64,000 nt of DNA from Paenibacillus lupini (GTDB lineage Bacteria; Bacillota; Bacilli; Paenibacillales; Paenibacillaceae), in NCBI RefSeq assembly GCF_011761355.1, contig NZ_JAASRW010000003.1, positions 1 to 64,000 of the forward strand, given 5' to 3'. The position numbers and the translations under genes are program-made. Below, piece by piece: positions 8,570 to 18,571 of the stretch (its first letter is position 1; each line of letters opens with the position of its first letter). A model generated the notes under the pieces. It was given only the letters and a program-made list of their open reading frames with translations, did no database searches and was not told the origin of the DNA.

Positions 8570-8784
8570 CCTCGATAAGTGTCTTCACCTCCGTCTTATA
8601 ATCATTAGCTCAGAAAACGCTGTGGGAAAAGGACGATATGAGCAAATGATTGTATCGGAACCGCCGTTTAGACTGATATGCTCTGAGTGCTTCAGAACGG
8701 TTGTTGTCTTAAAAACGGAATTTAGGGGAGGTGAAGGGGGAGTTTGCCGCAAGGGTGAAAATTCTTTTTGAGGAGGAATTAATT

Positions 8785-10905
8785 TTGAAGAAAAGATTAG
8801 CAAGTGTAACGGGTTTTGTAATGGCGATGGTGCTTACATTATCCTTATTGGGAGTGTTCAATCCAACTTTGCATGCTGCTGGCCTCGCGGTAACGGACAG
8901 TGGGGGCTGGAATGAGACGGCCTATGTAGAATGGTCACCTGTAAGCAATGCTCAGGGATATAATGTTTATGTGAAGCCTGCCAGTGCATCGGATGCAGGA
9001 TATCAACAATTAGACAATGAATTGATACGGAAATATCCATCTAATTGGAGAGCGGATGCCGTAGGCTTGGCAGCTGGCAGCTATATTTTAAAGGTAGAAG
9101 CACTATTATCAGGCGGTTCAAAGGAAAGTGTGGTTACGAGTCCATTAACCGTGACGGCATTTGATCGATCTGGCTTTGCTTTTTCGTCCAACTCGCAATA
9201 TGGTACGGGCTCAGGTGCTTATAACGATAATGGAACACTGAAGAATGGCGCTCAAGTGATCTACGTCACATCGGATACGGCCCAAACCGTCTCTCTTGAT
9301 GTGAAGGTCAGCAGCTCCGGTACGGTACAAACTGCTGTTGGTCTAGGTGAAATTATGACACTCAGACAAAAAGGCTATGATATAACTCCATTGGCCATCC
9401 GATTGATCGGGAAGATTACTGCGAATGACTTAAGTGGACAGCTTAACGGAAGCGGATATCTTGAAGTCAAAGGGAAAAGCAATTACGCGGAAATGAACAT
9501 GACATTTGAAGGTATTGGTGAAGATGCTTACGCATATGGCTGGGGAATGCTTCTTCGCTACGTCGGTAACGTAGAGGTCAGAAATCTAGGGGTGATGTTA
9601 TTCCCTGACGATGGCATTTCGATGGATACAGGTAATGTGAATGTATGGGTGCATAACAATGATATCTTCTATGGAACAGCTGGGGGAGATGCGGATCAGG
9701 CAAAAGGCGATGGCTCCACAGACCTCAAGAAGGGTTCAACGTATATTACCATCTCATACAATCACTATTGGGACTCCGGAAAAGCAGCTCTTGTTGGTTT
9801 GAGCGAGTCAACCGAGTTTTTTGTAACCTTCCATCATAACTGGTTTGATCATTCGGACTCTCGTCACCCTCGTATAAGAGTGGCATCCACACATATTTAT
9901 AATAACTTCTACGATGGTGTCTCCAAATATGGAGTTGGTGTTACAACAGGAGCATCCGCATTTGTTGAGTCGAATTATTTTAGACATACGAAAGATCCAA
10001 TGATGAGCTCTCTGCAAGGTACGGATGCATTAGGGGAAGGCACGTTCTCGGGCGAGAACGGAGGGATGATTAAAGCTTATAACAATATCATTGTTAATGC
10101 TGACAGTCTGATCTATGCCAACTCCAATACCGGAACTGCTGCGGCTAATGCAACCTCGTTTGATGCATACTTAGCTTCGTCTAGAACGGAATCGGTTCCG
10201 AGCTCTTACAAAGCATTAGTTGGCGGGACCGCTTATAATAACTTTGATACGAGTGTCAATACGGGAGTTAATGTATCCAATATTGATAGCGCAAGCACGG
10301 TTGAGCAAGTGGTTACAGCAGAAGCGGGACGCCTGGGTAACGGAGATTTTACATGGGAGTTTAATGACTCTGTTGATGACACTTTGTATACGATTAATAC
10401 AGCCCTGATGTCCAAAATAACCAGCTACACTACACAGCTTGTATCGGTTGGAGGCAACTCCGTCTCGACAGAACCGACACCTACTCCAACACCAAGTCCA
10501 ACAGCTACACCAACACCGACGCCTACCCCATCAGCGACACCAACCCCAACCCCGTCGGAAACTCCAACACCGGGAGAAAAAGTTCATAACTTTACTACGA
10601 ATGGAACAGCAAGTGACTTCTTCACTATTCAAGGCAATCTTTCTACCTCGAAGGGGACTGTGACTTATAATGGTCTAACCCTGACACAATGTTTGAAAAT
10701 CGAGAGTGCGACGAGTATTTCGTTTACGGCGCCTGCAGCTTCAACTTTAACACTGGTGTTTAATACTGCAGACGGCACAAAAATCAAGATTGATGGAACA
10801 AGCTACGCCATGACCAATGGTATTGTCCAGGTATCTCTTGCGGCCGGAGCACACACGATTACAAAAGATGGCGTTACAAATCTTTTCTACATGAAGCTGG
10901 TGTAG
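8785..10905 (+). CDS. Secreted pectate lyase, PL1 family, multidomain
   Basis: It cleaves polygalacturonate by beta-elimination outside the cell. The start is TTG 8785, because GAGGAGG lies 8 bases upstream and it begins a good signal peptide (cleavage near residues 32-33, LHAAG). A fibronectin-III-like domain follows (about 34-130). The PL1 parallel beta-helix spans roughly 150-540, with calcium-site Asp residues around MLFPDDGISMDTG and the catalytic motif DSRHPRIR near 357-364. A Pro/Thr/Ser linker lies at about 561-598. The C-terminal beta domain of about 105 residues starts at HNFTTNGTASDFF and resembles modules found at the end of other Paenibacillus pectate lyases. It probably produces the ligands taken up by the preceding transporter. 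Family call secure; fine specificity unknown. Confidence 0.92.
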   Translation: MKKRLASVTGFVMAMVLTLSLLGVFNPTLHAAGLAVTDSGGWNETAYVEWSPVSNAQGYNVYVKPASASDAGYQQLDNELIRKYPSNWRADAVGLAAGSYILKVEALLSGGSKESVVTSPLTVTAFDRSGFAFSSNSQYGTGSGAYNDNGTLKNGAQVIYVTSDTAQTVSLDVKVSSSGTVQTAVGLGEIMTLRQKGYDITPLAIRLIGKITANDLSGQLNGSGYLEVKGKSNYAEMNMTFEGIGEDAYAYGWGMLLRYVGNVEVRNLGVMLFPDDGISMDTGNVNVWVHNNDIFYGTAGGDADQAKGDGSTDLKKGSTYITISYNHYWDSGKAALVGLSESTEFFVTFHHNWFDHSDSRHPRIRVASTHIYNNFYDGVSKYGVGVTTGASAFVESNYFRHTKDPMMSSLQGTDALGEGTFSGENGGMIKAYNNIIVNADSLIYANSNTGTAAANATSFDAYLASSRTESVPSSYKALVGGTAYNNFDTSVNTGVNVSNIDSASTVEQVVTAEAGRLGNGDFTWEFNDSVDDTLYTINTALMSKITSYTTQLVSVGGNSVSTEPTPTPTPSPTATPTPTPTPSATPTPTPSETPTPGEKVHNFTTNGTASDFFTIQGNLSTSKGTVTYNGLTLTQCLKIESATSISFTAPAASTLTLVFNTADGTKIKIDGTSYAMTNGIVQVSLAAGAHTITKDGVTNLFYMKLV

Positions 10906-10919
10906 AGCCCTATAATAGA

Positions 10920-10951
10920 AGGACCCTCAAGCCATTTGGCTTGAGGGTCCT
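10920..10951. terminator. Bidirectional terminator, pectate lyase / aguB
   Basis: A perfect 14-bp stem AGGACCCTCAAGCC / GGCTTGAGGGTCCT with a 4-nt loop lies between two convergent genes. Confidence 0.85.
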
Positions 10952-10965
10952 CTTGTTATTACGGA

Positions 10966-11844
10966 TTATCTAACCCGAATCTCGCCGTCATACGAGGCGA
11001 TTACGCCGTACAGATCGGGACGGCGATCACGGAAGATGCCCCACTCGATGCGCTGCGACTCGAGCTGATCGAGATCGAATTCAGCAACAAGCACGCCGTG
11101 CTCATCGCGGCCAGCTTCTGCAATCAAGTTGCCTTGCGGGCCTGCAATAAACGATGAACCATAGAAGTTAATCGACGAGTCTTCGTCGATCTCTTCGCCG
11201 ATACGGTTAGATGCGATAACTGGCATCAGATTGCAGGCCGCATGGCCTCTCATGCACATTTGCCAGTGGTCTTTAGAGTCGACAGTGCCGTCCTGCGGCT
11301 CCGAGCCGATAGCCGTTGGGTAGAACAGCAGCTCTGCTCCCATAAGGGCCATGCTGCGTGCTGCTTCCGGATACCACTGGTCCCAGCATACGCCAACGCC
11401 AATTTTGGCATATTTCGTTTTCCATACTTTAAAGCCAGTATCGCCCGGATTAAAATAAAACTTCTCCTCGTATCCAGGTCCGTCCGGAATATGGCTCTTG
11501 CGGTACTTGCCGAGTACTTCACCGTCGGCGTCAATAACTGCAAGCGAGTTATAACGTGCGTAGTTCTTCTTCTCGTAGAAGCTGATCGGAAGTACAACAC
11601 CAAGCTCTTTAGCGATGCCACGGAAATGGTTAATCGCTTTGTTTTCCTCAAGCTCTGTTGCATAGACGTAATAGTCGGCTTTTTCCTTCTGGCAGAAGTA
11701 CGGTGTCTCAAACAGCTCCTGCAGCAAAATAATTTGCGCGCCTTTCGCCGCCGCTTCGCGGACCAGCTCTTCCGCTTTGCGGATGTTTTCTTCTATATTG
11801 GATGTGCAGCTCATCTGTGTCGCTGCTACTTTAACAGTTCTCAT
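10966..11844 (-). CDS. aguB: N-carbamoylputrescine amidase
   Basis: It hydrolyses N-carbamoylputrescine to putrescine, CO2 and ammonia, the last step of the agmatine route. It is a nitilase-superfamily protein with the Glu-Lys-Cys triad visible at E43 (LLQELFETPYF), K116 (YRKSHIPDGPG) and C153 (GVGVCWDQWYPEAA). The length of 292 aa is usual. It lies 57 bp downstream of aguA on the same strand, which forms the classic two-gene putrescine operon. Confidence 0.95.
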   Translation of the reverse strand: MRTVKVAATQMSCTSNIEENIRKAEELVREAAAKGAQIILLQELFETPYFCQKEKADYYVYATELEENKAINHFRGIAKELGVVLPISFYEKKNYARYNSLAVIDADGEVLGKYRKSHIPDGPGYEEKFYFNPGDTGFKVWKTKYAKIGVGVCWDQWYPEAARSMALMGAELLFYPTAIGSEPQDGTVDSKDHWQMCMRGHAACNLMPVIASNRIGEEIDEDSSINFYGSSFIAGPQGNLIAEAGRDEHGVLVAEFDLDQLESQRIEWGIFRDRRPDLYGVIASYDGEIRVR

Positions 11845-11901
11845 GGGTATGCCCAGCCTCCTTGTAAGCCGAATCTCATTAATTTGTTGTTTAATCTGTT
11901 T

Positions 11902-12936
11902 CTATGCACGTCGAGCGGGCATCTGTTGTGTCGTACAGTGCACGTTGCCGCCTTCGCGGATAACAGCCATGCCGTCAATTGGACGAATGCGGAGATCCGG
12001 GAACGCTGCTTGCAGCTTCTCGATCGCTTTGCGATCGGCTTCCTCTGCTGCTCCGCCAAATACAGGCAAGATAATGCCGCCGTTAACGAAGTAGAAGTTC
12101 AGGTAGCTGAGCGTCAGACGAGTGTCCTCGTATTCCGCCAGTGGCGGCTGCTCGATCTCGATAATCTGGAGCTTACGGCCTTTTGCATCAACTGCTTCAC
12201 TTAAGATACGGCGATTTTCCTGCGTGATCGCGTAGTTGTCATCAGATGGATCATCACATACCTGCAGGATCACCTTGCCAGGTGCTGCGAAACAGGCGAT
12301 GTTATCAACATGCCCGTCCGTCTCATCCCCGCTAAGACCACGTTTCAGCCATACGATGGTGTCCACGTTCACGAATTCTTTTACATACGCTTCGATTTGC
12401 TCACGGCTGAGCTCCGGATTACGGTTCACGTTCAGCAGACATTCCTCAGTTGTGAGCAGTGTGCCTTCACCGTCCGTATGGATGGATCCGCCCTCCATGA
12501 CGAGTGGAGCATCAAACTGTTTGACGTCAACATGCTTCAGAATCTGTGGAGCTACAGCGTCGTCCAAATCCCATGGCGAGTACTTGCCGCCCCATGCGTT
12601 AAACTTCCAGTTCACTCCGGCCAGCTCGCCGTCAGGACCCACGACAAACGTTGGGCCATTGTCGCGCAGCCACGCATCGTTATGCTCGATCGGCAGGCAT
12701 TCCACCGCAGTATTATTTGCGAACAAGCTGCTTACTTTCTCCATATCTGCAGGATTAACAACAACCGTTACAGCTTCGAATTCTGCAATAGCATTGATCA
12801 GCTCGGCATAGCCGGCGCTCACCTGTTCATAATGCTCCGGATACACCATGGAGTCTTGGATCGGCCAAGAGATGAAGGTACGCTCGTGCGGCGTCCATTC
12901 AGCTGGCATTGTATAATTCAATTGTTTTGGATTCAT
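11902..12936 (-). CDS. aguA: Agmatine deiminase
   Basis: It converts agmatine to N-carbamoylputrescine and ammonia. It is a pentein-fold enzyme of 344 aa. N-terminal MPAEWTPHERTFISWP is typical. Active-site residues are visible: WLRDNGP near 89-95, GDETDGHVD with H209, and the nucleophile C334 in GGNVHCTTQQMP. ATG 12936 was chosen over upstream in-frame codons because homologs begin close to PAEWTPHE and AGAGG lies upstream. It is the first gene of the aguA-aguB operon. Confidence 0.95.
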   Translation of the reverse strand: MNPKQLNYTMPAEWTPHERTFISWPIQDSMVYPEHYEQVSAGYAELINAIAEFEAVTVVVNPADMEKVSSLFANNTAVECLPIEHNDAWLRDNGPTFVVGPDGELAGVNWKFNAWGGKYSPWDLDDAVAPQILKHVDVKQFDAPLVMEGGSIHTDGEGTLLTTEECLLNVNRNPELSREQIEAYVKEFVNVDTIVWLKRGLSGDETDGHVDNIACFAAPGKVILQVCDDPSDDNYAITQENRRILSEAVDAKGRKLQIIEIEQPPLAEYEDTRLTLSYLNFYFVNGGIILPVFGGAAEEADRKAIEKLQAAFPDLRIRPIDGMAVIREGGNVHCTTQQMPARRA

Positions 12937-13161
12937 ATAGGGTAGTATTCCTCTCTCATCGCATGAACAATGTGTCATAAGCTTAATTAAACGGTTTAAA
13001 CCATTTCCTATCATATAACAAAAAGTATGTCATCTCAATTACGAAGCGGCGAAATATCCTATGTTTCGCGGTGTGGCGAAATTTGTCATCTATTTATTAT
13101 CCCTCATACGGTGGAAATCGATGTAATATCCTTGCTCAATAACTGCATTTGCGTGAAGTCA

Positions 13162-13170
13162 TGTTATAAT
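13162..13170 (+). promoter_or_regulatory. Extended -10 promoter element
   Basis: TGTTATAAT (TG-N-TATAAT) lies about 40 bp before the small gene at 13211. No good -35 was found, consistent with an extended -10 promoter. Confidence 0.5.
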
Positions 13171-13210
13171 GAAGTATCCGATCGATTAGGAACAAGAGAG
13201 GAACCGATAC

Positions 13211-13444
13211 ATGAAGGTATTTGAAGACTGGAACCAAAAATTAAAAAGAGATTTTAACGCAACGAGCATCGTAGATGTATTTACTGTCACGGAGGCAGGC
13301 AAGTTACTTGGTCTCTCTAAAGACCAAATGAAGGTATTCGTGGATAAAAATAATCTCACCAAAGTTCCTATCATGAGAAATGTTCATAGATACTTGTTGC
13401 TAAAGAGTGAAATCGACCAGGTTTTAGAGAACAGGGTCGTATAG
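13211..13444 (+). CDS. Small excisionase/MerR-like HTH protein
   Basis: A 77-residue protein. After a 25-residue head, the segment FTVTEAGKLLGLSKDQMKVF, then an NLTKV turn, HRYLLLKSEIDQVL, follows the pattern of the excisionase-type winged helix-turn-helix (HTH_17): Thr-x-x-Glu-Ala start, helix, wing and final Asp/Glu-rich helix. It has its own extended -10 promoter, a GAGAGGAA ribosome site and a terminator, so it is a stand-alone gene. No phage or integrase genes lie nearby. A DNA-binding role is inferred; targets are unknown. Confidence 0.72.
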   Translation: MKVFEDWNQKLKRDFNATSIVDVFTVTEAGKLLGLSKDQMKVFVDKNNLTKVPIMRNVHRYLLLKSEIDQVLENRVV

Positions 13445-13451
13445 TATGGAA

Positions 13452-13480
13452 CCCCGACCCCTTGAGGTCGGTTTTTTTTT
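13452..13480 (+). terminator. Terminator of the small HTH gene
   Basis: Stem CCGACC / GGTCGG with loop CCTTGA, then nine T. Confidence 0.85.
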
Positions 13481-13613
13481 ATGTCATTTTTGTGGTGAAT
13501 TAAAATAAAACAATTAGTTAATCTAATAATGGGATTCCAATGTTCTCGCTATAGTAAAGAGAATTGTAGTAAAATGATAACAAGGCAAGACTATATCATT
13601 AAGAGGTGTACGA

Positions 13614-13928
13614 ATGGCACTTAGCTTCACTGCTCCTACGATTACTCGGTTAGAGAAAGAAATTGCTGATATACAGAAGCTTGTCCGCGAGAGTGAGACC
13701 AAACGTCAAAAGGCGTTGTCCACGATTAATAAGCTTCAGCGTGACCAGAAATTAAGTCGAAATGCTAATGACTTGAGCAATAAGATAACGCGTGAGAACA
13801 AGCTGAAAAAAGAAATTGAGGAGATCAACGGTTTCCTCAAACAATCTTCCAAACAACTTGCAGATAAGAACCAGTTGTTAACCCAGCTTCGTATGAAGAC
13901 GGATGCAACGAAAAACCCGACCAAGTGA
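13614..13928 (+). CDS. Small coiled-coil protein
   Basis: A 104-residue highly charged protein. Hydrophobic residues at heptad spacing from about residue 10 to 95 predict one long or two antiparallel coiled-coil helices. There is no signal peptide and no membrane segment. An AAGAGGTG ribosome site precedes the ATG. The terminator stem begins inside the last codons (13914). I do not recognise the family. Similar small coiled-coil proteins are common and mostly uncharacterised, so no function is proposed. Confidence 0.7.
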   Translation: MALSFTAPTITRLEKEIADIQKLVRESETKRQKALSTINKLQRDQKLSRNANDLSNKITRENKLKKEIEEINGFLKQSSKQLADKNQLLTQLRMKTDATKNPTK

Positions 13929-13945
13929 GGTCGGGTTTTGTTCTA
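13911..13945. terminator. Terminator overlapping a stop codon
   Basis: AACCCGACC / GGTCGGGTT contains the TGA of the coiled-coil gene in its loop region and is followed by TTTTG. It may also serve the convergent VOC gene. Confidence 0.75.
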
Positions 13946-14338
13946 TTTTGCATTAAGATCCGGTTGATGGATGCCAATCACATTGCCTTCTGTGTCCGTG
14001 AAATATCCTTGCCACGCCATACCTGGCAGAGCGTGCTTCGGCAAGGCTAACTCGCCGCCGAGGCTGAGAATTTTGGCAGCCGTCGTATCAAAGTCTTCGA
14101 CGCCCATTGTACAGGCAAAGCCGTTCATCGCTTGACCCGGCTGTGGAGCAGGTCCCATGCGCTTCATCAAAGCACCATTGATCCCCATGGCCTCCGCATC
14201 ACCCGTTACGGCTCCGAAGTAAGGCATTCCGGCATAGTCGCTCCAATCCTCGAAGGTCCATCCAAATACCTCTCCGTAAAACTTCTTTGCACGTTCCACA
14301 TCATCGACATGAATCTCGAAATGAATTACTCTTCCCAT
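13943..14338 (-). CDS. VOC (glyoxalase/bleomycin-resistance fold) protein
   Basis: A 131-residue vicinal-oxygen-chelate protein with two beta-alpha-beta-beta-beta halves. It opens with RVIHFEIHVDDVERAKKFYG and closes with GYFTDTEGNVIGIHQPD, including the conserved metal-ligand-type His and Glu positions. Members bind or modify small molecules; some sequester antibiotics. GGAGGG precedes the ATG. Substrate cannot be predicted. It stands alone between two unrelated genes. Confidence 0.88.
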   Translation of the reverse strand: MGRVIHFEIHVDDVERAKKFYGEVFGWTFEDWSDYAGMPYFGAVTGDAEAMGINGALMKRMGPAPQPGQAMNGFACTMGVEDFDTTAAKILSLGGELALPKHALPGMAWQGYFTDTEGNVIGIHQPDLNAK

Positions 14339-14467
14339 GATACCCTCCCAGGTTTTGGCTTCCTAATCTTTTTCTCTAATTAGGCTTTCCTTCCCTGCTT
14401 GATCTAAACGGTTTATAGAAATATAGTTTAGTATGAGATGCTGATAATTCAATTGGAGGGCAACAAG

Positions 14468-15112
14468 ATGAGCGATAACCAGCAGGCAAATAACCTTCAT
14501 ACAATTACACTTGGCATGGGGTGCTATTGGAGCCCTGAGGCTTTATTTGGTGCGATGCCTGGTGTGATCAAGACACGTGTCGGCTTTGCCGGGGGGACAT
14601 CACACGAGCCAACCTATCGTAATATGGGCGACCATACGGAGACAGTTGAGCTGATTGTTGACCCTGCACTCGTCTCTTACGACACGCTGTTAGAAACATT
14701 CTGGAACAACCATAATCCCTATAACATCAACGGATATAAGGATCGGCAATACCAATCGCTTCTTCTCTATCATGACGAGGAGCAAGAGGAGGCTTTCCGT
14801 AGGATTAAGAGCAGGATGGAGCGGGACAAGGGTAGTCTGGATACTGAATTAGCGCCGTTCCAAACCTTTTACCCAGCTGAAACCAGGCATCAGAAATATT
14901 ATTTAAAAAGATTCCCAGATGCGGTTGCGAAGTTGAGCACCCTCTACACATCCGACGAGGAGCTGGAGAACTCGACCTTGGCGGCCCGATTAAATGGAGT
15001 GGCGAAGGGTTTTCTCAGCTTGGAGCGTCTGCAGCATGAAATAGATCAATGGCCAATAAGCACAAACGAGAAAGTCCAGATAATCTCCTTGATTCGACAA
15101 ATTCGTTGGTAA
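14468..15112 (+). CDS. msrA: Peptide methionine (S)-S-oxide reductase
   Basis: It reduces methionine-S-sulfoxide in proteins and free Met. The catalytic Cys19 lies in GMGCYWSPEALFGAMPGV, a GCYW variant of the usual GCFW box. GYAGG-like VGFAGG and the family block NHNPY are also present. The start ATG 14468 has GGAGGG upstream; an upstream in-frame ATG at 14438 lacks a ribosome site. A C-terminal extension of about 50 residues after the usual end carries no obvious resolving Cys, so recycling may use thioredoxin directly or a different Cys. It is monocistronic and has its own terminator. Confidence 0.93.
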   Translation: MSDNQQANNLHTITLGMGCYWSPEALFGAMPGVIKTRVGFAGGTSHEPTYRNMGDHTETVELIVDPALVSYDTLLETFWNNHNPYNINGYKDRQYQSLLLYHDEEQEEAFRRIKSRMERDKGSLDTELAPFQTFYPAETRHQKYYLKRFPDAVAKLSTLYTSDEELENSTLAARLNGVAKGFLSLERLQHEIDQWPISTNEKVQIISLIRQIRW

Positions 15113-15233
15113 GGGTAGTTCTTTTAACTTATTTAATATAACATGATATATCATTAATCTATAGTCTAAAGGATTTAAATACTTATGATATATTGACATA
15201 ATATTAACCAAACATTATATTATTGAATGACTG

Positions 15234-15275
15234 AAGCCGATCGTATACATGCATGCGAATCGGCTTTTATTTTTT
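15234..15275 (+). terminator. Terminator of msrA
   Basis: Stem AAGCCGAT / ATCGGCTT with a 17-nt loop, followed by TTATTTTTT. Confidence 0.65.
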
Positions 15276-15299
15276 GCCCAATATAGAGGAGGGATGTTA

Positions 15300-18200
15300 G
15301 TGACTAGTAAAATTAGAAGGTCAAAGCTTATCGTGTTGCCCGTTGTTTTTGCACTCTCGATTAGTCCCTTATTTCCAAACGGAATACCTCAAGCCCATGC
15401 TTTCGATGCAGCAGATGCGAAGACAGCGATTGAAGCCTACAACGACACATTCTGGGATGCGAGCGCCAAGTATTTCTGGAAAAACTCCAATCATGACGGA
15501 TATCAGGATTTTTGGGTGGAGGCTGAGCTGTGGGAGCTCGTGATGGATGCTTATCTCCAGGCTTCAGATCCGGAATTAAAAGCAAAGCTGCGTACCCAGA
15601 TTGATGAGGTGTTCGACGGTGCTGTTGCGAAGTACGGCCAGGATTGGACGAATAACACGTTCAACGACGACATTATGTGGTGGGCGATGGCGAGTGCAAG
15701 AGCCTATACCATTACGAATGATGCGAAATACCTCGAGAGAGCGGAATATTATTTTAACTACGTCTATGATACGCAGTGGGACGATGAGTTTGCGAGCGGC
15801 GGTATTTGGTGGAAGAGCGATGACCGTACGACGAAAAATGCCTGCATTAACTTCCCTGCTGCCGAAGCCGCGGTTTTCCTATACAACGCAACACATAACG
15901 AACACTATTTGGATGCTGCCGCAACCATCTATCGTTGGAGTAAAACGATGCTGACGGATGGAAATGGCAAGGTATTCGACCGGATTGAAACAAAAAACGG
16001 ATCTATTCAAGATGCGACTCACTATAATCAAGGCACGTTTATTGGAGCGGCAGTAGGTCTCTATCAGGTTACGGGAGACAAGGTGTACTTGGATGATGCG
16101 CTTAAAGGGGCCACCTTTACGAAAGAGCGGATGGTTGATGTGAACAAGCTGCTGCGCTATGAAGGTCCAAACGGCGATTTAAAGGGCGGCAAAACGATAC
16201 TCGTTCGTAATCTCGGTTATCTTCAGAAGGCGGTAAACGAAAGAACGGAGAGTCAGTACAAAACCTTTGCCGACAGCTATAATGAATGGCTTGCTTTAAA
16301 TACCGATATGGCTTGGAGTCATCGAAATGCAGATAATCTGGTTGACAGCAACTGGGCAGGTCAGCAGCTGTCCGGGACCTTTGAATCGTGGAGTTCTGCT
16401 GCAGCCGTGGAAGCATTGACTGTTCTTAAGCCGCAGAATGCGGGGGAACTGACCTATGCCGTTAAGAACCCATATAGCAGAATGGAAGCGGAAAACTTCA
16501 ATATCGTAAATGGTCCTGGCCTGGAAGGCAGCATCGAAGGCTCGCTTCAGCTTGGAGGAATCCAAGACAGTAACTATGCCGCTTATAAAAATGTAGATTT
16601 TGGTTCGGAAGATGGTGCAAGCGGTTTCATTGCACGGGCATCAAGCGGAACCGGCGGCGGTAACATTGAGATCAGGCTGGATGCTCTAGACGGGCCGAAA
16701 GTGGGTACATTGAATGTCGAGGGTACCGGCAACTGGAATACTTTTATTGATGCGGTTACGCTGCTGAAGGATGATCAGGGTAATGCAAGCGCTGTGACAG
16801 GCGTCCATGATGTGTATCTGGTGTTCAAAAAAACGAATGATTCGTATTTGTTTAATCTGAACTGGTTTACCTTTACGAAGACAGATCCAACAAAGACGGA
16901 TGCTTATGCCAAATTACAAGCAGAAGACTTTGTAAGCAGTGACGGATTGAGTATTAACTCAAGCGGAAAATATACAGACGGCATTCATCATAACGCTTAT
17001 GCTTCTTATGAAGATATTGATTTTGGCTCCGGCGCTGCTGGAATTACGGCACATCTCACCAGTGGCAGTCAGGGCGGCTCGATTGAGGTGAAGCTGGACA
17101 GTCTGGACGGTCCGACGGCAGGAGTTATCGAGGTTCCTGCATTAGGCAGCTGGAATGATTGGGTCGACATTACTTCCATCATCGATGATTCGAAGGCTGT
17201 TGGTGTTCATGATGTATATCTAATCTTCCACGGTGCAGACGGCAGCGATTACCCTTGTAATCTGGATTGGTTCACCTTCTCTACGATTAAAGGTAAATCA
17301 AGGGATGCTTACGGAAAGCTTGAAGCAGAAAATTATACGAACAGCATAAACGCAGGTACGGAAAATGGCGGTAATCAGACGTACCTCGCAGGTATCTACG
17401 GTCCGAATAAGCCTTACGCGATGTACAATTATATTGATTTTGGCGATGCGAGCCCTACTCAATTCAACATTCAGGCTGCAAGTGATACGGCAGGAGGAAC
17501 AATTGAAGCTCGTATTGACGGTATCAATGGACCTGTCATTGCAACGGCCGAAGTAAGCGGCACAGGTGGCTGGCAGAAGTTCCAGGTATTCTCCGGTAAT
17601 GTAACCGCTCCTGTAACGGGTAAACATCTCGTTTACCTCCTATTTAAGGGGAATGACTGGTTATACAACTTCGACAAATTCACCTTTGGAGATCCCTCTG
17701 TCTTTACCGCAGAACCTCCTGCGCCTGAACCTGTCGAAGATCATGTTGCGCCGGGAGAGGTAGAGAATGTTCATGTTACCCGAGATAACAGCGAGCTGAC
17801 GGTACAGTGGGATGGACCATATGCGGTGGATGGGGATGTTGTCCACCTTAAGCTGGTTCGTAATGGTCAGCAGGTTGGCGCAGTTAAAGAAGTGAAGCGT
17901 GGCGTTCAGACGACCGTATTGACTGGAATCGAAGCCGATCTGAGCTATAGTCTCGTTATAAGCGCTGCAGATAAGTCCGGTAATGAATCGGCAGGAGTGA
18001 CAGTTGCTGTTCCTGCAGTTCCCGTCTATTCTTTGACGGCTAACGGGTCCAAATTGGTGGAAGGTGCGGTGCTTGAGGATGATTCGTATCTGCGCTTCCA
18101 GGTTGGTGATGGCAAGACCGCGATTCAATCGGCTAGTCTTATTTTTGATGGTAAGACGTATACAGTAACTCCTAAGAATTCACGGGAGCTAAGCATTGAA

Positions 18201-18557
18201 CTTGCAGGTCATCTGGGAGAGAAATCGGTTGCCATTGCAGTAGAGGATGCAGCGGGGAACAAGCTTCAGAAGACGATTCATGTCCAGGTGAAGACGAGTA
18301 TTAAGAGCATGAACAATCTGGTTGATCGATACAAAGCCTCGAATGAGGTGAGTAAATCACTAGCTTCACAGCTTTCGGCTAGTCTGAAGCAAGCTCAGCA
18401 GCATTTGGACAAAGGGAAGCGGGATCAGGCGATCAAGCAGATGGAGAACGTTATGAAGCAGCTGAATAAGGCAAGTAAAAAGGACGTTTCGGATCATGCT
18501 AAAAGTGTATTAAATATCGATGCGAATACCCTTATTGCTAGCTGGAAAAAGAAATAG
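15300..18557 (+). CDS. Secreted GH76 enzyme with CBM6-like and FIMAH modules
   Basis: A predicted endo-alpha-1,6-mannanase-type glycosidase, 1085 aa. GTG 15300 has AGGAGGG at the right distance and begins a signal peptide ending near QAHAFDA. The (alpha/alpha)6 GH76 domain spans about 35-385, with the catalytic Asp pair in FNDDIMWWAMA near 123-124. Three CBM6-like domains follow, each opening with a MEAENF, LQAEDF or LEAENY motif (about 393-525, 536-663 and 670-797). A fibronectin III domain covers about 813-910, an Ig-like stretch runs to about 1000, and a C-terminal helical FIMAH domain follows (near 1003-1085, NNLVDRYKASNEVSKSLASQ). It probably acts on fungal or plant mannan outside the cell. 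Domain order is seen; substrate is inferred. Confidence 0.88.
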   Translation: MTSKIRRSKLIVLPVVFALSISPLFPNGIPQAHAFDAADAKTAIEAYNDTFWDASAKYFWKNSNHDGYQDFWVEAELWELVMDAYLQASDPELKAKLRTQIDEVFDGAVAKYGQDWTNNTFNDDIMWWAMASARAYTITNDAKYLERAEYYFNYVYDTQWDDEFASGGIWWKSDDRTTKNACINFPAAEAAVFLYNATHNEHYLDAAATIYRWSKTMLTDGNGKVFDRIETKNGSIQDATHYNQGTFIGAAVGLYQVTGDKVYLDDALKGATFTKERMVDVNKLLRYEGPNGDLKGGKTILVRNLGYLQKAVNERTESQYKTFADSYNEWLALNTDMAWSHRNADNLVDSNWAGQQLSGTFESWSSAAAVEALTVLKPQNAGELTYAVKNPYSRMEAENFNIVNGPGLEGSIEGSLQLGGIQDSNYAAYKNVDFGSEDGASGFIARASSGTGGGNIEIRLDALDGPKVGTLNVEGTGNWNTFIDAVTLLKDDQGNASAVTGVHDVYLVFKKTNDSYLFNLNWFTFTKTDPTKTDAYAKLQAEDFVSSDGLSINSSGKYTDGIHHNAYASYEDIDFGSGAAGITAHLTSGSQGGSIEVKLDSLDGPTAGVIEVPALGSWNDWVDITSIIDDSKAVGVHDVYLIFHGADGSDYPCNLDWFTFSTIKGKSRDAYGKLEAENYTNSINAGTENGGNQTYLAGIYGPNKPYAMYNYIDFGDASPTQFNIQAASDTAGGTIEARIDGINGPVIATAEVSGTGGWQKFQVFSGNVTAPVTGKHLVYLLFKGNDWLYNFDKFTFGDPSVFTAEPPAPEPVEDHVAPGEVENVHVTRDNSELTVQWDGPYAVDGDVVHLKLVRNGQQVGAVKEVKRGVQTTVLTGIEADLSYSLVISAADKSGNESAGVTVAVPAVPVYSLTANGSKLVEGAVLEDDSYLRFQVGDGKTAIQSASLIFDGKTYTVTPKNSRELSIELAGHLGEKSVAIAVEDAAGNKLQKTIHVQVKTSIKSMNNLVDRYKASNEVSKSLASQLSASLKQAQQHLDKGKRDQAIKQMENVMKQLNKASKKDVSDHAKSVLNIDANTLIASWKKK

Positions 18558-18571
18558 AATAAAATGAAGGA

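Noticed and set aside
11242..12204. Plus-strand frame of 320 codons across aguB and aguA
   Set aside because: It is an antisense shadow spanning two genes with intact catalytic residues on the other strand.
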